In this document: one piece after another, positions 35,058 to 45,939 of the stretch
How the letters are laid out: each line of letters starts with the position of its first letter
Numbering within the stretch: position 1 is the stretch's first letter
From: Mycolicibacterium gadium
GTDB taxonomy: Bacteria; Actinomycetota; Actinomycetes; Mycobacteriales; Mycobacteriaceae
Direction: 5' to 3'
DNA: 64,000 bases
NCBI RefSeq assembly: GCF_010728925.1
Contig: NZ_AP022608.1
Span: forward strand, 5,901,000-5,964,999
Translations under genes and position numbers: made by a program
Notes under the pieces: model-generated
What the model was told of the DNA's origin: nothing
The model's input: the letters and a program-made list of their open reading frames with translations, nothing else
Database searches by the model: none

Positions 35058-35828
35058 ATGACGCATCCGGACCTTGCGGGCAAGGCCGCCATTGTCACCG
35101 GCGCGGGCGCCGGCATCGGTCTCGCGATCGCAGCGCGCCTCGCCGACGAGGGCGCTCACGTACTGTGCGCGGATATCGACGGCGCCGCGGCCGACGCGGC
35201 GGCGATGAAAATCGGCGGCGGCGCGGTCGGTTTCCGGGCCGACGTCAGCGACGAGGAACAGGTGATCGGGATGGTCGAGGCCTGTACCACCGAGTTCGGC
35301 GGCGTCGACAAACTCGTCGCGAACGCCGGAATCGTGCATTTCTCGCCGCTGACCGAAACGACCGTCGAGGACTTCGACCGGGTCATCAAGATCAACCTGC
35401 GCGGCGCGTGGTTGTGCACCAAACATGCCGCACCGAAGATGATCGAGCGCGGTGGCGGAGCGATCGTCAACATGTCGTCGCTGGCGGGTCAGGTCGCGGC
35501 GGCCGGCTCGGCGGCGTACGGCATGTCCAAGGCGGGGATCATCCATCTCAGCCGCGTGACCGCCGCCGAATTACGCTCGGCCAACGTGCGTTCCAATGCG
35601 GTGTTGCCCGCGTTCGTCGACACACCGATGCAGCAGACCGCGATGGCGACGTTCGACGAGGTGCTGGGCGCTGGGGGCGCGGACAACATGATCGCCCGAC
35701 TGCAGGGCCGCATGGCCGGACCAGAGGAAATCGCCGGAGTCGTCGCCTTCCTGCTGTCCGACGACGCGTCGATGGTGAACGGGACAGCTCAGATCGCAGA
35801 TGGCGGAACCATTTCCGCGCTCTGGTGA
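35058..35828 (+). CDS. melK: Short-chain dehydrogenase MelK
   Basis: Classical SDR of 256 residues, the length of Rv1941. NAD(P) motif [11 protein letters not shown] in VANAGIV, catalytic Ser in NMSSLAG and YGMSK (Tyr-x-x-x-Lys); C-terminal [14 protein letters not shown]40 in CADIDG suggests NAD+ preference. GAGGAG precedes the ATG. The last 40 bases overlap the 3' end of the convergent mce3R. Confidence 0.92.
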   Translation: MTHPDLAGKAAIVTGAGAGIGLAIAARLADEGAHVLCADIDGAAADAAAMKIGGGAVGFRADVSDEEQVIGMVEACTTEFGGVDKLVANAGIVHFSPLTETTVEDFDRVIKINLRGAWLCTKHAAPKMIERGGGAIVNMSSLAGQVAAAGSAAYGMSKAGIIHLSRVTAAELRSANVRSNAVLPAFVDTPMQQTAMATFDEVLGAGGADNMIARLQGRMAGPEEIAGVVAFLLSDDASMVNGTAQIADGGTISALW

Positions 35829-37054
35829 CCGCGGCTGGTCAGGATCGACAACACGATCGCGGTGATCTCTTCCGCCACGCCCGAATACCGGGTCAGGTGC
35901 CACGTGCGCACGGTGTCGTCGATGAAGCTGATGGCCGCGGCGACGAGGAGTCGAGCCTGCGCAGCCGTGGTTTCGGGCATCAGGCTGCAGATGAGGTCGA
36001 TCCATACCGATTCGCGGTCGGCCTGGTTGCGCGTGTATGTCTCGCGGACTTCGTCCGATGCGTGGGAAAGTTCGGTGATCGACACCGACACCAGGTCGGG
36101 ATCGTCGAGGCTGATGCGCACCCGTCCGGCGACCAGCATGCGCAGACAGGCCGCCGTGTCTTCGTCGCCGCGCAACGCGCGAATGGTTTCCAGGCTCCAC
36201 CAGTCGTCCAGACGCCGAATGAGGGCGTCGAGGATGGCCTGCTTGGACGAAAACGTGCGATACAAGCCGGGACCCGCAATGCCGGCGCCCTTGCCGATCT
36301 CACTGGTGCTGACGGCCGGATAGCCCTGAGCGCGGAAGAGACGCGCACCGGTGGCCAGCAGGGTTTCGTGCCGGGAGAACAATGCGCGCCCGTCTTCGGG
36401 CGTCGGGTCGAGAGGCTTCAGCGCGCTGACGACAGGAGTCCGTGCAGCCGCCATGCAGGCCCGGTTCAGCAGTTCGGACAGCTCATCTCCCGGCAGGCTC
36501 AGGTTGTGTCTACCCAGGCTGGTGATGGTGCTGGACACCGCCCAGGCGCGCAGTTCGAGATGCTGGGGGCTGAGCCCGGTCACTTCGAGCCGCACACTGT
36601 CGCGAATGCCGGCCACGATGGCGTTGATGCGACGGCGCACCTCGGACCGCTCGACGTCGTCGAGGTAGCGGGCCTCGCGCTGCCACAGCACCGTCAAAGA
36701 CCGCGATGCGACGGCGGCCGCCGTCAGGTCGGGTAGTTCGACGCTCAACGGCCGCGGCGCCGACGCTGTCTCGCCCTCGGAGAGCTGCCGGGCGCTCTGA
36801 TACTGCTCCTGGCCGGTGCGGATAGCGGCAGCGAGCAGGGCCTGCTTGTTGTCGTAGTGCCGATAGACGGCGCGGGCGGTGACACCCGCCGCCTCGGCGA
36901 TGTCCTCCAGCTTGACCGAGTGAAAGCCACGTTCGATGAACAGCCGAACGGCCTGCTCCAGGATCTGCTGCTTCCGATCCTTGGGCCTGCGCTTGACGGT
37001 TGAAACCGCGGTCTCCACCGCCCGCCGCCCCTTCTTGCTTTCTCGAACCACCAA
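35789..37054 (-). CDS. mce3R: Tandem TetR-family repressor Mce3R
   Basis: A 421-residue protein made of two TetR units. First HTH at about 25-72 ([13 protein letters not shown]...[26 protein letters not shown]), second at about 235-285 ([16 protein letters not shown]...[26 protein letters not shown]), each followed by a helical ligand domain. This architecture and position match Rv1963c (406 aa), reported to repress the mce3 operon and the fadE18-fadE17-echA13/mel2 genes. Here the regulator sits directly between its targets. The start may be a few codons in, as the N-terminus is basic and low-complexity. Confidence 0.9.
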   Translation of the reverse strand: MVVRESKKGRRAVETAVSTVKRRPKDRKQQILEQAVRLFIERGFHSVKLEDIAEAAGVTARAVYRHYDNKQALLAAAIRTGQEQYQSARQLSEGETASAPRPLSVELPDLTAAAVASRSLTVLWQREARYLDDVERSEVRRRINAIVAGIRDSVRLEVTGLSPQHLELRAWAVSSTITSLGRHNLSLPGDELSELLNRACMAAARTPVVSALKPLDPTPEDGRALFSRHETLLATGARLFRAQGYPAVSTSEIGKGAGIAGPGLYRTFSSKQAILDALIRRLDDWWSLETIRALRGDEDTAACLRMLVAGRVRISLDDPDLVSVSITELSHASDEVRETYTRNQADRESVWIDLICSLMPETTAAQARLLVAAAISFIDDTVRTWHLTRYSGVAEEITAIVLSILTSRGHQSAEMVPPSAI

Positions 37055-37140
37055 ATCCTGCCAGACGCCTCTGCTTTGCGGCGGAGGTGACCTGCGGCAG
37101 AGGGCTGGACGAGTCGCTGACCATGTCGGTTGCTGCGGAC

Positions 37141-37531
37141 CTACAGCTTGAATCCGCTCTGGCGCTCGAAGTCGGCAAGGTCGAAATAGTCGGTGAAGCG
37201 GGTGATTTCGCCGTTCTTGACGACGAAGACGCCGGTGACGGGCAGTTCGACCTTGCGGCCGTCGTTCATGGTGAAGTAGTCGATTCGTTCGGCGAGCACA
37301 AGGCCCGGTTCGGCCGCCAGCGTCACGACGTCGAGCTTGGCGTACGAGAACGCGTCGAGGAAGGCGCGGAAGATCGCCCGGATACCGTCGATGCCCTCGA
37401 TCGGCTTCACCGGCGTGTTGTGGTAAACGGCGTCGGCGGCGAAAGCACCACAGATCGTTTCAAGATCACGGCCCTCCCAGGAGTCCGAAGTCGCGGACGA
37501 GCTTCTCGCTGGCCTCTTTGGTATCGGTCAT
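37141..37531 (-). CDS. SnoaL/limonene-epoxide-hydrolase-like protein (one frameshift)
   Basis: NTF2-fold protein of about 129 residues: [15 protein letters not shown], then [21 protein letters not shown] and [10 protein letters not shown]...[21 protein letters not shown]. The N-terminal 16 codons and the rest are in different frames; removing one G near 37485 gives DFDSWEGRD and a full protein. SnoaL/LEH folds host epoxide hydrolases, cyclases or isomerases; catalytic Asp-Arg-Asp of LEH is not certain. Divergent from the mce3 operon, so probably under the same repressor. Confidence 0.78.
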
Positions 37532-37601
37532 CAGGTTGCCTCCTCGGGTATCACTGCGCGAGGTGGCCTCCACGCCCACCATCTCCAGTGTGACATACAG
37601 A

Positions 37602-37634
37602 ACAGTACTATCAAGATACATGTATGAGCACAAG
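37602..37634 (+). promoter_or_regulatory. Probable Mce3R operator in the mce3 promoter region
   Basis: Partner of the 33-base motif at 28543-28575. Contains the interrupted palindrome TATC-AA-GATA and, next to it, the perfect 10-base palindrome ATACATGTAT (37616-37625). It lies 71 bases from the SnoaL-like start and about 440 bases before yrbE3A, within an AT-rich stretch. Confidence 0.65.
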
Positions 37635-38077
37635 TCGCAGTTGTAATCGTTTTTTGTGTATATCTCGCTCTCTATTTAGCGTATTGACTATGGACATAAG
37701 CGAGGTCGGCCGCGTACCCTCTCCGTTGTCACCGCCCAACTTCGACCTGTCGGGATGGCCAACATGAGCAGCTCCACTCGTCGCCGCGGCGCCGAACCCA
37801 TGCGCGTCGCGCGGGTGCTGCCAGTCGTTGCCGCAGTGGCCGCGCGGACACCACAGCAAACTTCGCTGACCGTCGTCTACAGCGGCTCATGCCTCGTAAG
37901 GGAGAGACTTATACCTCTTTTTGGAAGCAGCAATCCGGCCGCAGGGGTCGATAGCGTTCCGTCTATGCCCTCCATCGATGGCGATTTCCCGCAAACGCAC
38001 AGGGCGCCGGTGGTCGAAGCCTCGACCGGTTGTTCGCAGGATCGCCGCCTCCCGGCAGCCGCGCGGTTGGGCCCAGC
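37635..38077. other. Long 5' region of the mce3 operon, no gene supported
   Basis: Together with the operator this 546-base gap precedes yrbE3A. 37640-37690 is strikingly AT-rich for this genome (a T6 run, TTGACT at 37684-37689) and is the best promoter candidate. From about 37740 the sequence returns to high GC. An open frame at 37755-38084 has no homology I recognise and poor codon pattern, so I read this part as untranslated leader or a damaged sequence. Confidence 0.5.
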
Positions 38078-38851
38078 ATGGTGATCTCCGCGCAAACGGC
38101 GACCAGGCCCGTGCGTGCGGTCGGCGGGTTCTTGGCCATGTCGTTGGACACCTTGGTGTTGATGTTCAAGCCGCCGTTCGCGTGGCGTGAGTATTTGGCT
38201 CAGTGCTGGTTCGTGGCAAGGGTTTCGACGCTGCCCGCGATACTGATGACTATCCCGTGGGCGGTGATCTCGGGGTTTCTTTTCAACGTCTTGCTGGCCG
38301 ATATCGGCGCGGCGGATTTTTCCGGCACCGGCGCTGCGATCTTCACGGTGTCTCAGAGCGGTCCGATCGTGACGGTGTTGGTGGTGGCGGGTGCGGGTGC
38401 CACGGCGATGTGCGCCGATCTGGGTGCGCGAACGATTCGCGAGGAACTCGATGCGCTGCGGGTGATGGGTATCAACCCGATTCAGGCGCTGGTCGTCCCG
38501 CGCGTGCTGGCGGCTACGACCGTGTCACTGGCGCTGAGCTCAGTGGTGATCATGACGGGTCTGGTCGGGGCGTTCGTTTGCTCGGTGTATCTCATGGACG
38601 TTTCGGCGGGCGCCTGGGTGGCGGGGTTGACCACGCTGACCCATATGGCCGACGTCGTCATCTCGATGGTCAAGGCGACCCTGTTCGGATTGATGGCGGG
38701 CTTGATCGCTTGCTACCAAGGCATTTCGGTCGATGGTGGTTCCGCCGGTGTCGGCAGGGCGGTGAACGAAACGGTGGTGTTCGCCTTCCTGGTGTTGTTC
38801 TTGATCAACATCATCGTCACCGCTGTCGGCGTCCCCTTCATGGTGTCCTGA
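38078..38851 (+). CDS. yrbE3A: MlaE-type permease YrbE3A
   Basis: A 257-residue integral membrane protein (five to six helices) of the MlaE/YrbE family, permease of the Mce lipid importer. The conserved cytosolic loop GARTIREELDALRVMGINPIQALVVPR contacts the MceG ATPase encoded elsewhere. I start at ATG 38078 (MVISAQTATR), though a TTG at 38030 is in frame; neither has a good ribosome site. Nine bases precede the yrbE3B start. Confidence 0.9.
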   Translation: MVISAQTATRPVRAVGGFLAMSLDTLVLMFKPPFAWREYLAQCWFVARVSTLPAILMTIPWAVISGFLFNVLLADIGAADFSGTGAAIFTVSQSGPIVTVLVVAGAGATAMCADLGARTIREELDALRVMGINPIQALVVPRVLAATTVSLALSSVVIMTGLVGAFVCSVYLMDVSAGAWVAGLTTLTHMADVVISMVKATLFGLMAGLIACYQGISVDGGSAGVGRAVNETVVFAFLVLFLINIIVTAVGVPFMVS

Positions 38852-38860
38852 GGTGGAGCC

Positions 38861-39715
38861 GTGACGTCGAGTGTTCCGAGCGGACTTCATCCCCGCTTAC
38901 TGCGGGCGAGGAATGCGGTGGTGGGCGGGTGGGACCAGATTGGTTCGCAGACAAGGTTTTACGCCACCACGCTGGCGGGCATTCCGGATGCCGTCGTCAA
39001 CTACCGTGGCGAGTTGTTGCGAGTGATCGCACAGATGGGATTGGGTAGCGGGGCGCTCGCGGTGATCGGCGGGACGGTGGTGATCGTGGCGTTCTTGACG
39101 ATGACGACGGGTGCGATCGTCGCGGTGCAGGGATACAACCAGTTGGCGTCGGTGGGTGTGGAGGCGCTCACGGGCTTCGCATCGGCGTTTTTCAATACCC
39201 GCGAGATTCAGCCGGGCACGGTGATGGTGGCGTTGGCCGCCACCGTCGGCGCCGGCAGTACCGCTCAGCTCGGGGCGATGCGAATCAACGAGGAGATCGA
39301 CGCGCTCGAGGCCATCGGTATCCGCAGTGTGAGCTACTTGGCCTCCACCCGGGTGGTGGCCGGAGTGATTGTGGCGATCCCGTTGTTCTGCATCGGGCTG
39401 ATGACGGCTTTCTGGGCCGCTCGTGTCGGCACCACCGCTGTGTATGGGCAGGGGTCAGGTGTCTACGACCATTACTTCTATACGTATCTGAGTCCATCCG
39501 ACGTCTTGTGGTCGTTGGCCGAGGTGGCCGCGGTCGCGTTGATGATCATGCTGCTGTGTACCTATTACGGCTATACCGCGCGTGGAGGGCCCGCAGGCGT
39601 AGGTGAGGCCGTGGGCCGAGCGGTGCGTGCCTCGATGGTCGTCGCATCGGTCCTGATCGTGATCATGACGCTGGCCATCTACGGCCAGTCCGGCGATTTC
39701 CATTTGGCCGGCTAG
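38861..39715 (+). CDS. yrbE3B: MlaE-type permease YrbE3B
   Basis: A 284-residue partner permease with the same loop, here INEEIDALEAIGIRSVSYLASTRVV. GTG start with GAGGTGGAG upstream. YrbEA and YrbEB are thought to form the heterodimeric membrane channel under the Mce hexamer. Two bases separate it from mce3A. Confidence 0.92.
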   Translation: MTSSVPSGLHPRLLRARNAVVGGWDQIGSQTRFYATTLAGIPDAVVNYRGELLRVIAQMGLGSGALAVIGGTVVIVAFLTMTTGAIVAVQGYNQLASVGVEALTGFASAFFNTREIQPGTVMVALAATVGAGSTAQLGAMRINEEIDALEAIGIRSVSYLASTRVVAGVIVAIPLFCIGLMTAFWAARVGTTAVYGQGSGVYDHYFYTYLSPSDVLWSLAEVAAVALMIMLLCTYYGYTARGGPAGVGEAVGRAVRASMVVASVLIVIMTLAIYGQSGDFHLAG

Positions 39716-39717
39716 GC

Positions 39718-41135
39718 ATGAAGCGCAGGGCTGGGACATACCGCATCGCCACCGGGTGGTGGACGCTGATCTTGTTGACGGCAATCGTTCTGTTTCTTTC
39801 CGCGGCGGCGGCATCGTTCGGGGAAACGTTCAGATCGTATGTGCCCGTGACACTTTCATCTGATCGAGCGGGTTTGGTGATGGAGACCAACGCAGATGTC
39901 ATGATGCGTGGTGTCCAAGTCGGCAGGGTCAGCGAGATCGGCGGTGGTGGTGATCGAGCCAGCTTGAGGCTGGAGATCGACCCCGACCAGATCCGCTACA
40001 TCCCGGCGAACGTGAACGCTCAGATCAGTGCCACAACCGCGTTCGGCACCAAGTTCGTCGAGCTGGTGTATCCGCCGGATCCGAGCCCCAAGCGGCTGGC
40101 CGCCGGCGCCGTGCTGCAATCCAAGAACGTCAGCACTGAGATCAACACGGTCTTCGAGAACGTCGTCGAGCTGCTCAAGATGATTGACCCGCTGAAGCTG
40201 AACGCCGTGCTGACCGCAGTCGCCGATGGCGTGCGCGGACAGGGCCAGCGGATGGGTCAGGCCACCACGGACCTCAATGAGGTCCTACTGGCATTGAACG
40301 CGCGCGCCGAAACCATGCGAGAGAACTGGCGCTCGCTCAAGAACGTCGCTGACACGTATGACGCGGCAGCCGATGACATCGTGTCCATCCTGGATGCCGT
40401 CAGCACCACCAGCACGACGATCACCGACCAGGCGAGCGCTCTAGATGGCTTGTTGTTGAACGTCATCGGGCTGTCGACGGCAGGCACGAACCTGCTTGCC
40501 ACGAGTAAGGACGGTCTCGTCGAGGCGGTCAACACCCTCGAGCCGACGACGAACCTGCTGCTGCAGCACAGCCCCGTGTACGCGTGCTTTCTGAAGGGGG
40601 CCACGTGGTATCTCGACAACGGCGGCTATGCGGCGTGGGGCGGCGATGGCCGCACCCTTCAGCTCGACGTCGCCTTGTTGCTGGGAAACGATCCCTACGC
40701 CTACCCGAACAATCTGCCGATAGTGGCCGCCAAGGGCGGACCCGGCGGTGCGCCGGGGTGCGGCTCGCTTCCGGATGCGACAAAGAACTTCCCGGTGCGC
40801 CAGCTGATCACCAACACCGGCTGGGGGACCGGCCTGGATGTTCGGCCCAACCCCGGCATCGGACATCCGTGCTGGGCGAACTACTTCCCGACGACCCGTG
40901 CCGTGCCGGAGCCACCGAGCATTCGTCAGTGCCTGCCAGGCCCGGCGATCGGGCCGGTTCCATACCGGGGCGCCACCATACGGCGCGCCGCTGTACGGGC
41001 CGGGCGGAGTGCCGCTATGGCCGGGCGTCCCCGGCGGCCCCGGCACCACTCGACGACAACGGGCAGGGCCCCGTGATCGCGCTGGTCATCGTCACCGCCG
41101 ACGATCCGCACAAGGAGGAGAGCCTCCGTGGCTGA
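39718..41135 (+). CDS. mce3A: Mce3A (two frameshifts near the C-terminus)
   Basis: MCE-domain protein of about 470 residues: N-terminal membrane anchor (WWTLILLTAIVLFLSAAAASF), MCE domain about 40-120 (GLVMETNADVMMRGVQVGRV), helical needle domain, and a Pro/Gly-rich end. The reading changes frame at about 40970 (into PPYGAPLYGPGGVPLWPG) and again near 41030 (into APAPLDDNGQGPV), finishing at TGA 41133-41135. The first frame alone would stop at 41076 with an Arg-rich nonsense tail. The true stop overlaps the mce3B GTG by eight bases. Confidence 0.86.
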
Positions 41136-42151
41136 CTTCAGGGGCACCATCTGGCGCCTGGGCGTTTTCCTGGCTGTCTGCGCGTTCGTCGCATTCCTGA
41201 CGCTGACGATCTTCGGACAGTTTCGCTTCGGCGCGGGCAACAGCTACTACGCCGAGTTCAGCAACGTGTCCAACCTGAGGAACGGCACGATAGTGCGGAT
41301 CGCGGGCGTCGAGGTCGGCAAGGTGGAAAACATCTCCATCAACCCGGATGCAACTGTGCGCGTGCAGTTTTCACCGACAAGTCCGTCGTGCTCACGCAGG
41401 GCAGCAGGGCGGTGATCCGATATGACAATCTGTTCGGCGACCGGTATCTGGCCCTGGAGGAAGGCACCGGCGGACTCAAGACGCTGAGTCCCGGACAGAC
41501 CATCCCACTGACTCACACGCAACCCGCGCTGGATCTGGACTCGGTGATCGGTGGCTTCAAGCCGCTGTTTCGGGCGCTGGACCCGCAGCAGGTCAACGAC
41601 CTGACTCAGCAGTTGATCGAGGCGTTTGAGGGTCAGGGCCCCGCGATCGGGTCTTTCCTGCAGCAGGCCGCGGTGGTCACCAACACGTTGGCCGACCGCG
41701 ATCTGCTGATCGGGCAGGTCATCGACAACCTCAACGTGGTGCTGGGGTCGTTGGCGGGCAGAGCGAGCGGCTGGACAAAGCCGTGACATCACTCTCGGAG
41801 CTGATCGGCGGGCTGGCCGAACGCAGGACCGACATCTCCAACGCGGTGGCCTACACAAACGCCGCCACCGGTTCGCTCGCCGACCTGTTGACCCAAGCCC
41901 GGGCGCCGTTCAAAGAGGTGGTCGCGCAGACCGATCGGGTGGCGGGCATCGCCGTGGCTGACCATGAATATCTCGACAATCTGCTCAACACGCTGCCGGA
42001 CAGATACCAGGCCCTCGTGCGGCAGGGGATGTACGGCGACTACTTCAGTTTCTACCTGTGCGATGTCGTGCTCAAGCTCAACGGCAAAGGGGGCCAGCCG
42101 GTGTACGTCAAGGTGGCCGGCCAGAGCACGGGGCGGTGCGCGCCCAAATGA
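41128..42151 (+). CDS. mce3B: Mce3B (two frameshifts)
   Basis: MCE protein of about 341 residues in three readings: anchor and MCE domain (LWRLGVFL-type anchor, NGTIVRIAGVEVGKVENI), then LTQGSRAVIRYDNLFGDRYLALEEG, then TSLSELIGGLAERR to the end. Each break is a one-base loss: a T in the run at about 41370 and a C at about 41766 (restoring LAGQSERLDKAVTSL). Ends in ATGA overlap with mce3C. Confidence 0.86.
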
Positions 42152-43463
42152 AGTCATTCTCCGAACGCAGCCCTTGGTCATCGGCACCGTCGGCGTCGCG
42201 ACCGTTGCCGTGATGGGGCTGGCCGCGTTGCAGTACCAAAACCTGCCCTTCCTCAACTCGGGTAGGGAGTACTCGGCGTACTTCGCCGACGCCGGCGGGC
42301 TGAACACCGGTGCAGGCGTGGAGGTTTCCGGGTTCGTGGTGGGCAACGTCTCGGGCATCGAACTCGACGAAACGGGCGTGCTCGTCACGTTCAAGATCGA
42401 CACCGATGTGCGGCTGGGAGACCGCACCGAGGCCGCGATCAAGACCAAGAGCCTGTTGGGCGCCAAGATCGTCGATGTGACACCGCGCGGGAGCGGTCAG
42501 CTCGACGGCGCCATTCCGCTCGACCGTACGGTTTCGCCCTACCAGCTGCCCGATGCCCTCGGTGACCTGGCCACCACGATCAGCGGCGTGAACACCGACC
42601 AGCTCTCGAAATCGCTGGCCACCTTGGCCCAGACCTTTTCGGGCACACCGGCGGATCTGAAGGATGCGGTGGCGGGCGTGGCGCGGTTCGCACAAGTGCT
42701 CGACACACGCGATGCCGAACTGCGCAGGCTGCTGGACAACGCGGCCCAAGTGACGGGGGTGCTGGCCAAACGCACCGACAACATCGTGAGTCTGGTGAAA
42801 GACACCAATGCACTACTGGCGGCGCTGAAGACGCAAAGCGCGGCATTGGACCAGATCTGGGCGAACATCTCGGCGGTGTCGCGACAGCTGCACGCGTTCA
42901 TCGCCGAGAACCGTCAGCAGCTGCGGCCGGCGTTGGAAAAGCTCAACGGAGTGTTGGCGATCGTCGATGACCGCAAGGAGCGTGTGGCGCAGTCCATCAA
43001 ACTGATCAACACCTACGTCATGTCTCTCGGTGAATCGCTTTCCTCCGGCCCGTTCTTCAAAGCCTATGTGGTCAACCTCTTTCCGGGTCAGTTCGTGCAA
43101 CCGTTCGTCGACGCGGCGTTCTCGGATCTGGGGTTGGATCCGGCGACGCTACTGCCCTCACAGCTGACGGACCCGCAGACCGGCCAACCGGGGACGCCCG
43201 CGTTGCCGGTGCCCTTCCCGCGGACCGGTCAGGGTGGGGAACCGAGATTGCATCTCCCCGACGCGATCACCGGCAATCCCGGGGACCCGCGCTACCCCTA
43301 CCGCGAACCGCCCCCGCCACCACCGCCCGGCGGCCCGCCACCCGGACCCCCCGCGCTGCCGCCGCCCGCGATGGCCTCGGTACCCGAGCCGACTCCAGCG
43401 CCGGTCTACGTGCCGGCGCCGGGCGAGGCGCCGCCCCTCCAACAACCGGGAGTAAGGCCATGA
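42148..43463 (+). CDS. mce3C: Mce3C (one frameshift at the N-terminus)
   Basis: About 438 residues. ATG 42148 reads MKSFSERS and then loses frame; one C missing from the CCC run near 42171 restores SPLVIGTVGVATVAVMGL, the membrane anchor. MCE domain with NTGAGVEVSGFVVGNVSGIEL, long coiled-coil region, and a C-terminal tail of about 80 residues very rich in proline (43300-43460), as in other MceC proteins. Confidence 0.88.
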
Positions 43464-44788
43464 TTCCGGCTGCCATGAGGTCACCACGTACCGCGAGGCT
43501 CGTCTTGGCGGTGGTGCTTGTGCTGGTGATGGGTGCGGGCCTGATCGTCGCGGCACGCATGCCCGCGCAGATCGCCCGGACGGTGGTGGTCGCCTACTTC
43601 GAGAACAGCACAGGGGTGTTCGCCGGCGACCACGTGCTCGTTCGCGGCGTTTCCGTCGGCAAGATCGAGTCGATCGAGCCGCAACCCGAGCGGGCCAAGG
43701 TCACATTCTGGTTCGACGGCAGGTACAAGGTTCCTGCCGATGCCAAGGCCGTGATCCTGTCACCGCAGCTGGTGACCGGCCGCACCATCCAGCTCACGCC
43801 GCCGTACACCGGTGGACCGACGATGGCCGACGGCGCGGTGATTCCCGAGGACCGCACTGCGGTGCCCGTCGAATGGGACGACCTACGCGCGCAACTCGAG
43901 AGGCTGACCGACCTGCTCAAGCCCACCGGGCCCGACGGTGTGAGTACGTTGGGCGCACTCATCAACACGGCCGCCGACAACCTGCGCGGCCAGGGCCCCA
44001 CGATCCGCGACACCATCATCAAACTGTCGCAAGCGGTTTCGATCCTTGGTGACCACAGCAACGACATCTTCGCCACGTTCAAGAACCTCTCGACGCTGGT
44101 ATCTGCGCTGAGCGACAGCGCCGATCTGCTCGAATCGCTCAACCGCAACCTCGCGGAGGTGACGTCACTGCTGGCCGACGATCCGAACAAAGTCGGTCAG
44201 GCGGTCGAGGATCTCAACGCGGTCGTGGCCGACGTGCAGGACTTCGCCGCCGACAACACGGAGGCGATCGGTACGGCATCGGACAAGATGACCTCGATCA
44301 CGCGCGTGCTGGTTGAGAGCCTCGACGACATCAAACAAACGCTGCACATCGCCCCGACGGTGTTGCAGAACTACAACAACATCTACGAGCCGGCCAACGG
44401 TTCGTTGACCGGCGCCCTGGCCATCAACAACTTCGCGAACCCGATCTCGTTCCTGTGCGGTGCAATTCAGTCCGCATCCCGCCGCGGTGGTGAGCAATCG
44501 GCGAAGCTGTGTGCGCAGTATTTGGCGCCCATCGTGAAGAACCGTCAATACAACTTCCCGCCGTTGGGAGAGAACCTGTTCGTCGGCGCGCAGACCCGGC
44601 CCAACGAAGTGACCTACAGCGAGCCCTGGCTGCGGCCCGACTACGTGCCGCCGGCCGTCGATCCGCCGCCGGGCGTCCCCTTGGCCGCCGAAGCGTCGGC
44701 GCCCGACCCAGCAATGACCGCGCCGCTCGCCACGGACCCCACCCACGGTCTAAGGGGCCTGATGGTGCCTCCAGGAGGTGGCCCGTGA
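43460..44788 (+). CDS. mce3D: Mce3D
   Basis: An intact 442-residue MCE protein: anchor LVLAVVLVLVMGAGLIVAA, MCE domain with GDHVLVRGVSVGKIESIEP, helical domain, then a Pro-rich end. ATGA overlap with mce3C and GTGA overlap with mce3E show translational coupling. The six MceA-F chains form a hexameric lipid tunnel across the periplasm. Confidence 0.93.
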   Translation: MIPAAMRSPRTARLVLAVVLVLVMGAGLIVAARMPAQIARTVVVAYFENSTGVFAGDHVLVRGVSVGKIESIEPQPERAKVTFWFDGRYKVPADAKAVILSPQLVTGRTIQLTPPYTGGPTMADGAVIPEDRTAVPVEWDDLRAQLERLTDLLKPTGPDGVSTLGALINTAADNLRGQGPTIRDTIIKLSQAVSILGDHSNDIFATFKNLSTLVSALSDSADLLESLNRNLAEVTSLLADDPNKVGQAVEDLNAVVADVQDFAADNTEAIGTASDKMTSITRVLVESLDDIKQTLHIAPTVLQNYNNIYEPANGSLTGALAINNFANPISFLCGAIQSASRRGGEQSAKLCAQYLAPIVKNRQYNFPPLGENLFVGAQTRPNEVTYSEPWLRPDYVPPAVDPPPGVPLAAEASAPDPAMTAPLATDPTHGLRGLMVPPGGGP

Positions 44789-45938
44789 CTCGGCGACGCT
44801 GGCAACATGTCGCGGCGAACGTGACGATGGTCCTGATCGTGGCCGCGATGCCCGGCTGCGGTTGGCGCGGGCTGAACTCACTGTCCCTGCCCGGCACCCA
44901 GGGCGCCGGCGCCGGTTCTTTCGTGATTCAGGCACAAATGCCTGACGTCAACAACATTGAGCCGAACTCGCGTGTGCGTGTCGCAGACGTCACGGTCGGC
45001 CATGTCACCAAAATCGAGCGCCAGGGCTGGCACGCGCTGCTGACCATGCGCCTGAACGGCGACGTCGACCTGCCCGCAAACGCGACTGCCAAGATCGGCA
45101 CCACAAGTCTGCTGGGTTCCTTGCACATCGAGCTTGCACCGCCGCCCGGCGAAGCGCCGCGAGGACGGCTGCGCGACGGATCGGTCATCCCGCTGCCGGA
45201 CGGCGGCGCCTACCAGTACCGAACAGACGTTGGCCGCGCTGTCGATGTTGCTCAATGGTGGTGGGCTGGGCCAGGTTCAGGACATCACCGAGGCGTTTTC
45301 CACCGCGTTTCGCGGCCGCGAGCAGGACGTGCGGAGCTTGATCACGCAGCTGAGGGAATTCACCGGCCACCTCAACGACCAGACCGGCGACATCATCGCG
45401 GCCACCGAGAGCCTCAACCGCCTGGTCGGGAAATTCAGTGCACAGCAGCCGGTTCTGGACCGGGCGTTGGCCACCGTCCCCGACGCGTTGGCGGTGCTCA
45501 ACTCAGAACGAGACAACCTGGTGCAGGCGGCCGATCAGCTCGGCAAGTTCAGCGCTCTGACCGTGGACACGGTGAATCAGACGAAGGAAAACCTGGTGAA
45601 GGAGTTGAGGCAAGTCGGCCCGGTGTTGGAGTCGCTGGCCAACGCCGGGCCCAGCCTGACGCGATCCCTGAGCTTGCTTGCCACCTTCCCGTTTCCGAAC
45701 GAGACCTTCGAAAACTTTCAACGCGGTGACTATGCCAATCTGACCGCCATCGTCGACCTCACGCTCAGCCGTATCGACCAAGGGATCTTCACCGGCACTC
45801 GATGGAGTGCGATCTGACCTGGCTCGAGTTGCAGTGGGGCCGCACCATCGGTCAGTTCCCCAGCCCTGCTTGTCTGGTGGCCCGAACGGTCCCGGGAATC
45901 CGTTGACGATTCCTTATCGGTGGAATCAGGGCCGCTAA
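44785..45938 (+). CDS. mce3E: Mce3E lipoprotein (three frameshifts)
   Basis: MceE/LprM-type lipoprotein of about 384 residues: signal VTMVLIVAAMPGC with lipid Cys, MCE domain (VNNIEPNSRVRVADVTVGHV), then helices. Frame breaks at about 45213 (before STEQTLAALSMLL), 45805 (restoring RWECDLTWLELQWGR) and about 45885 (restoring GNPLTIPYRWNQGR). The true stop is TAA at 45936-45938, two bases before mce3F; an apparent stop at 45817 is caused by the second break. Confidence 0.85.
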
Positions 45939-45939
45939 C

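Noticed and set aside
35165..36736. 523-codon plus-strand open frame
   Set aside because: Covers melK out of frame and mce3R antisense; both real genes have clear domains, this frame has none.
37755..38084. Possible gene of 109 codons before yrbE3A
   Set aside because: No recognisable domain, no ribosome site, and codon pattern unlike its neighbours; kept as leader region.
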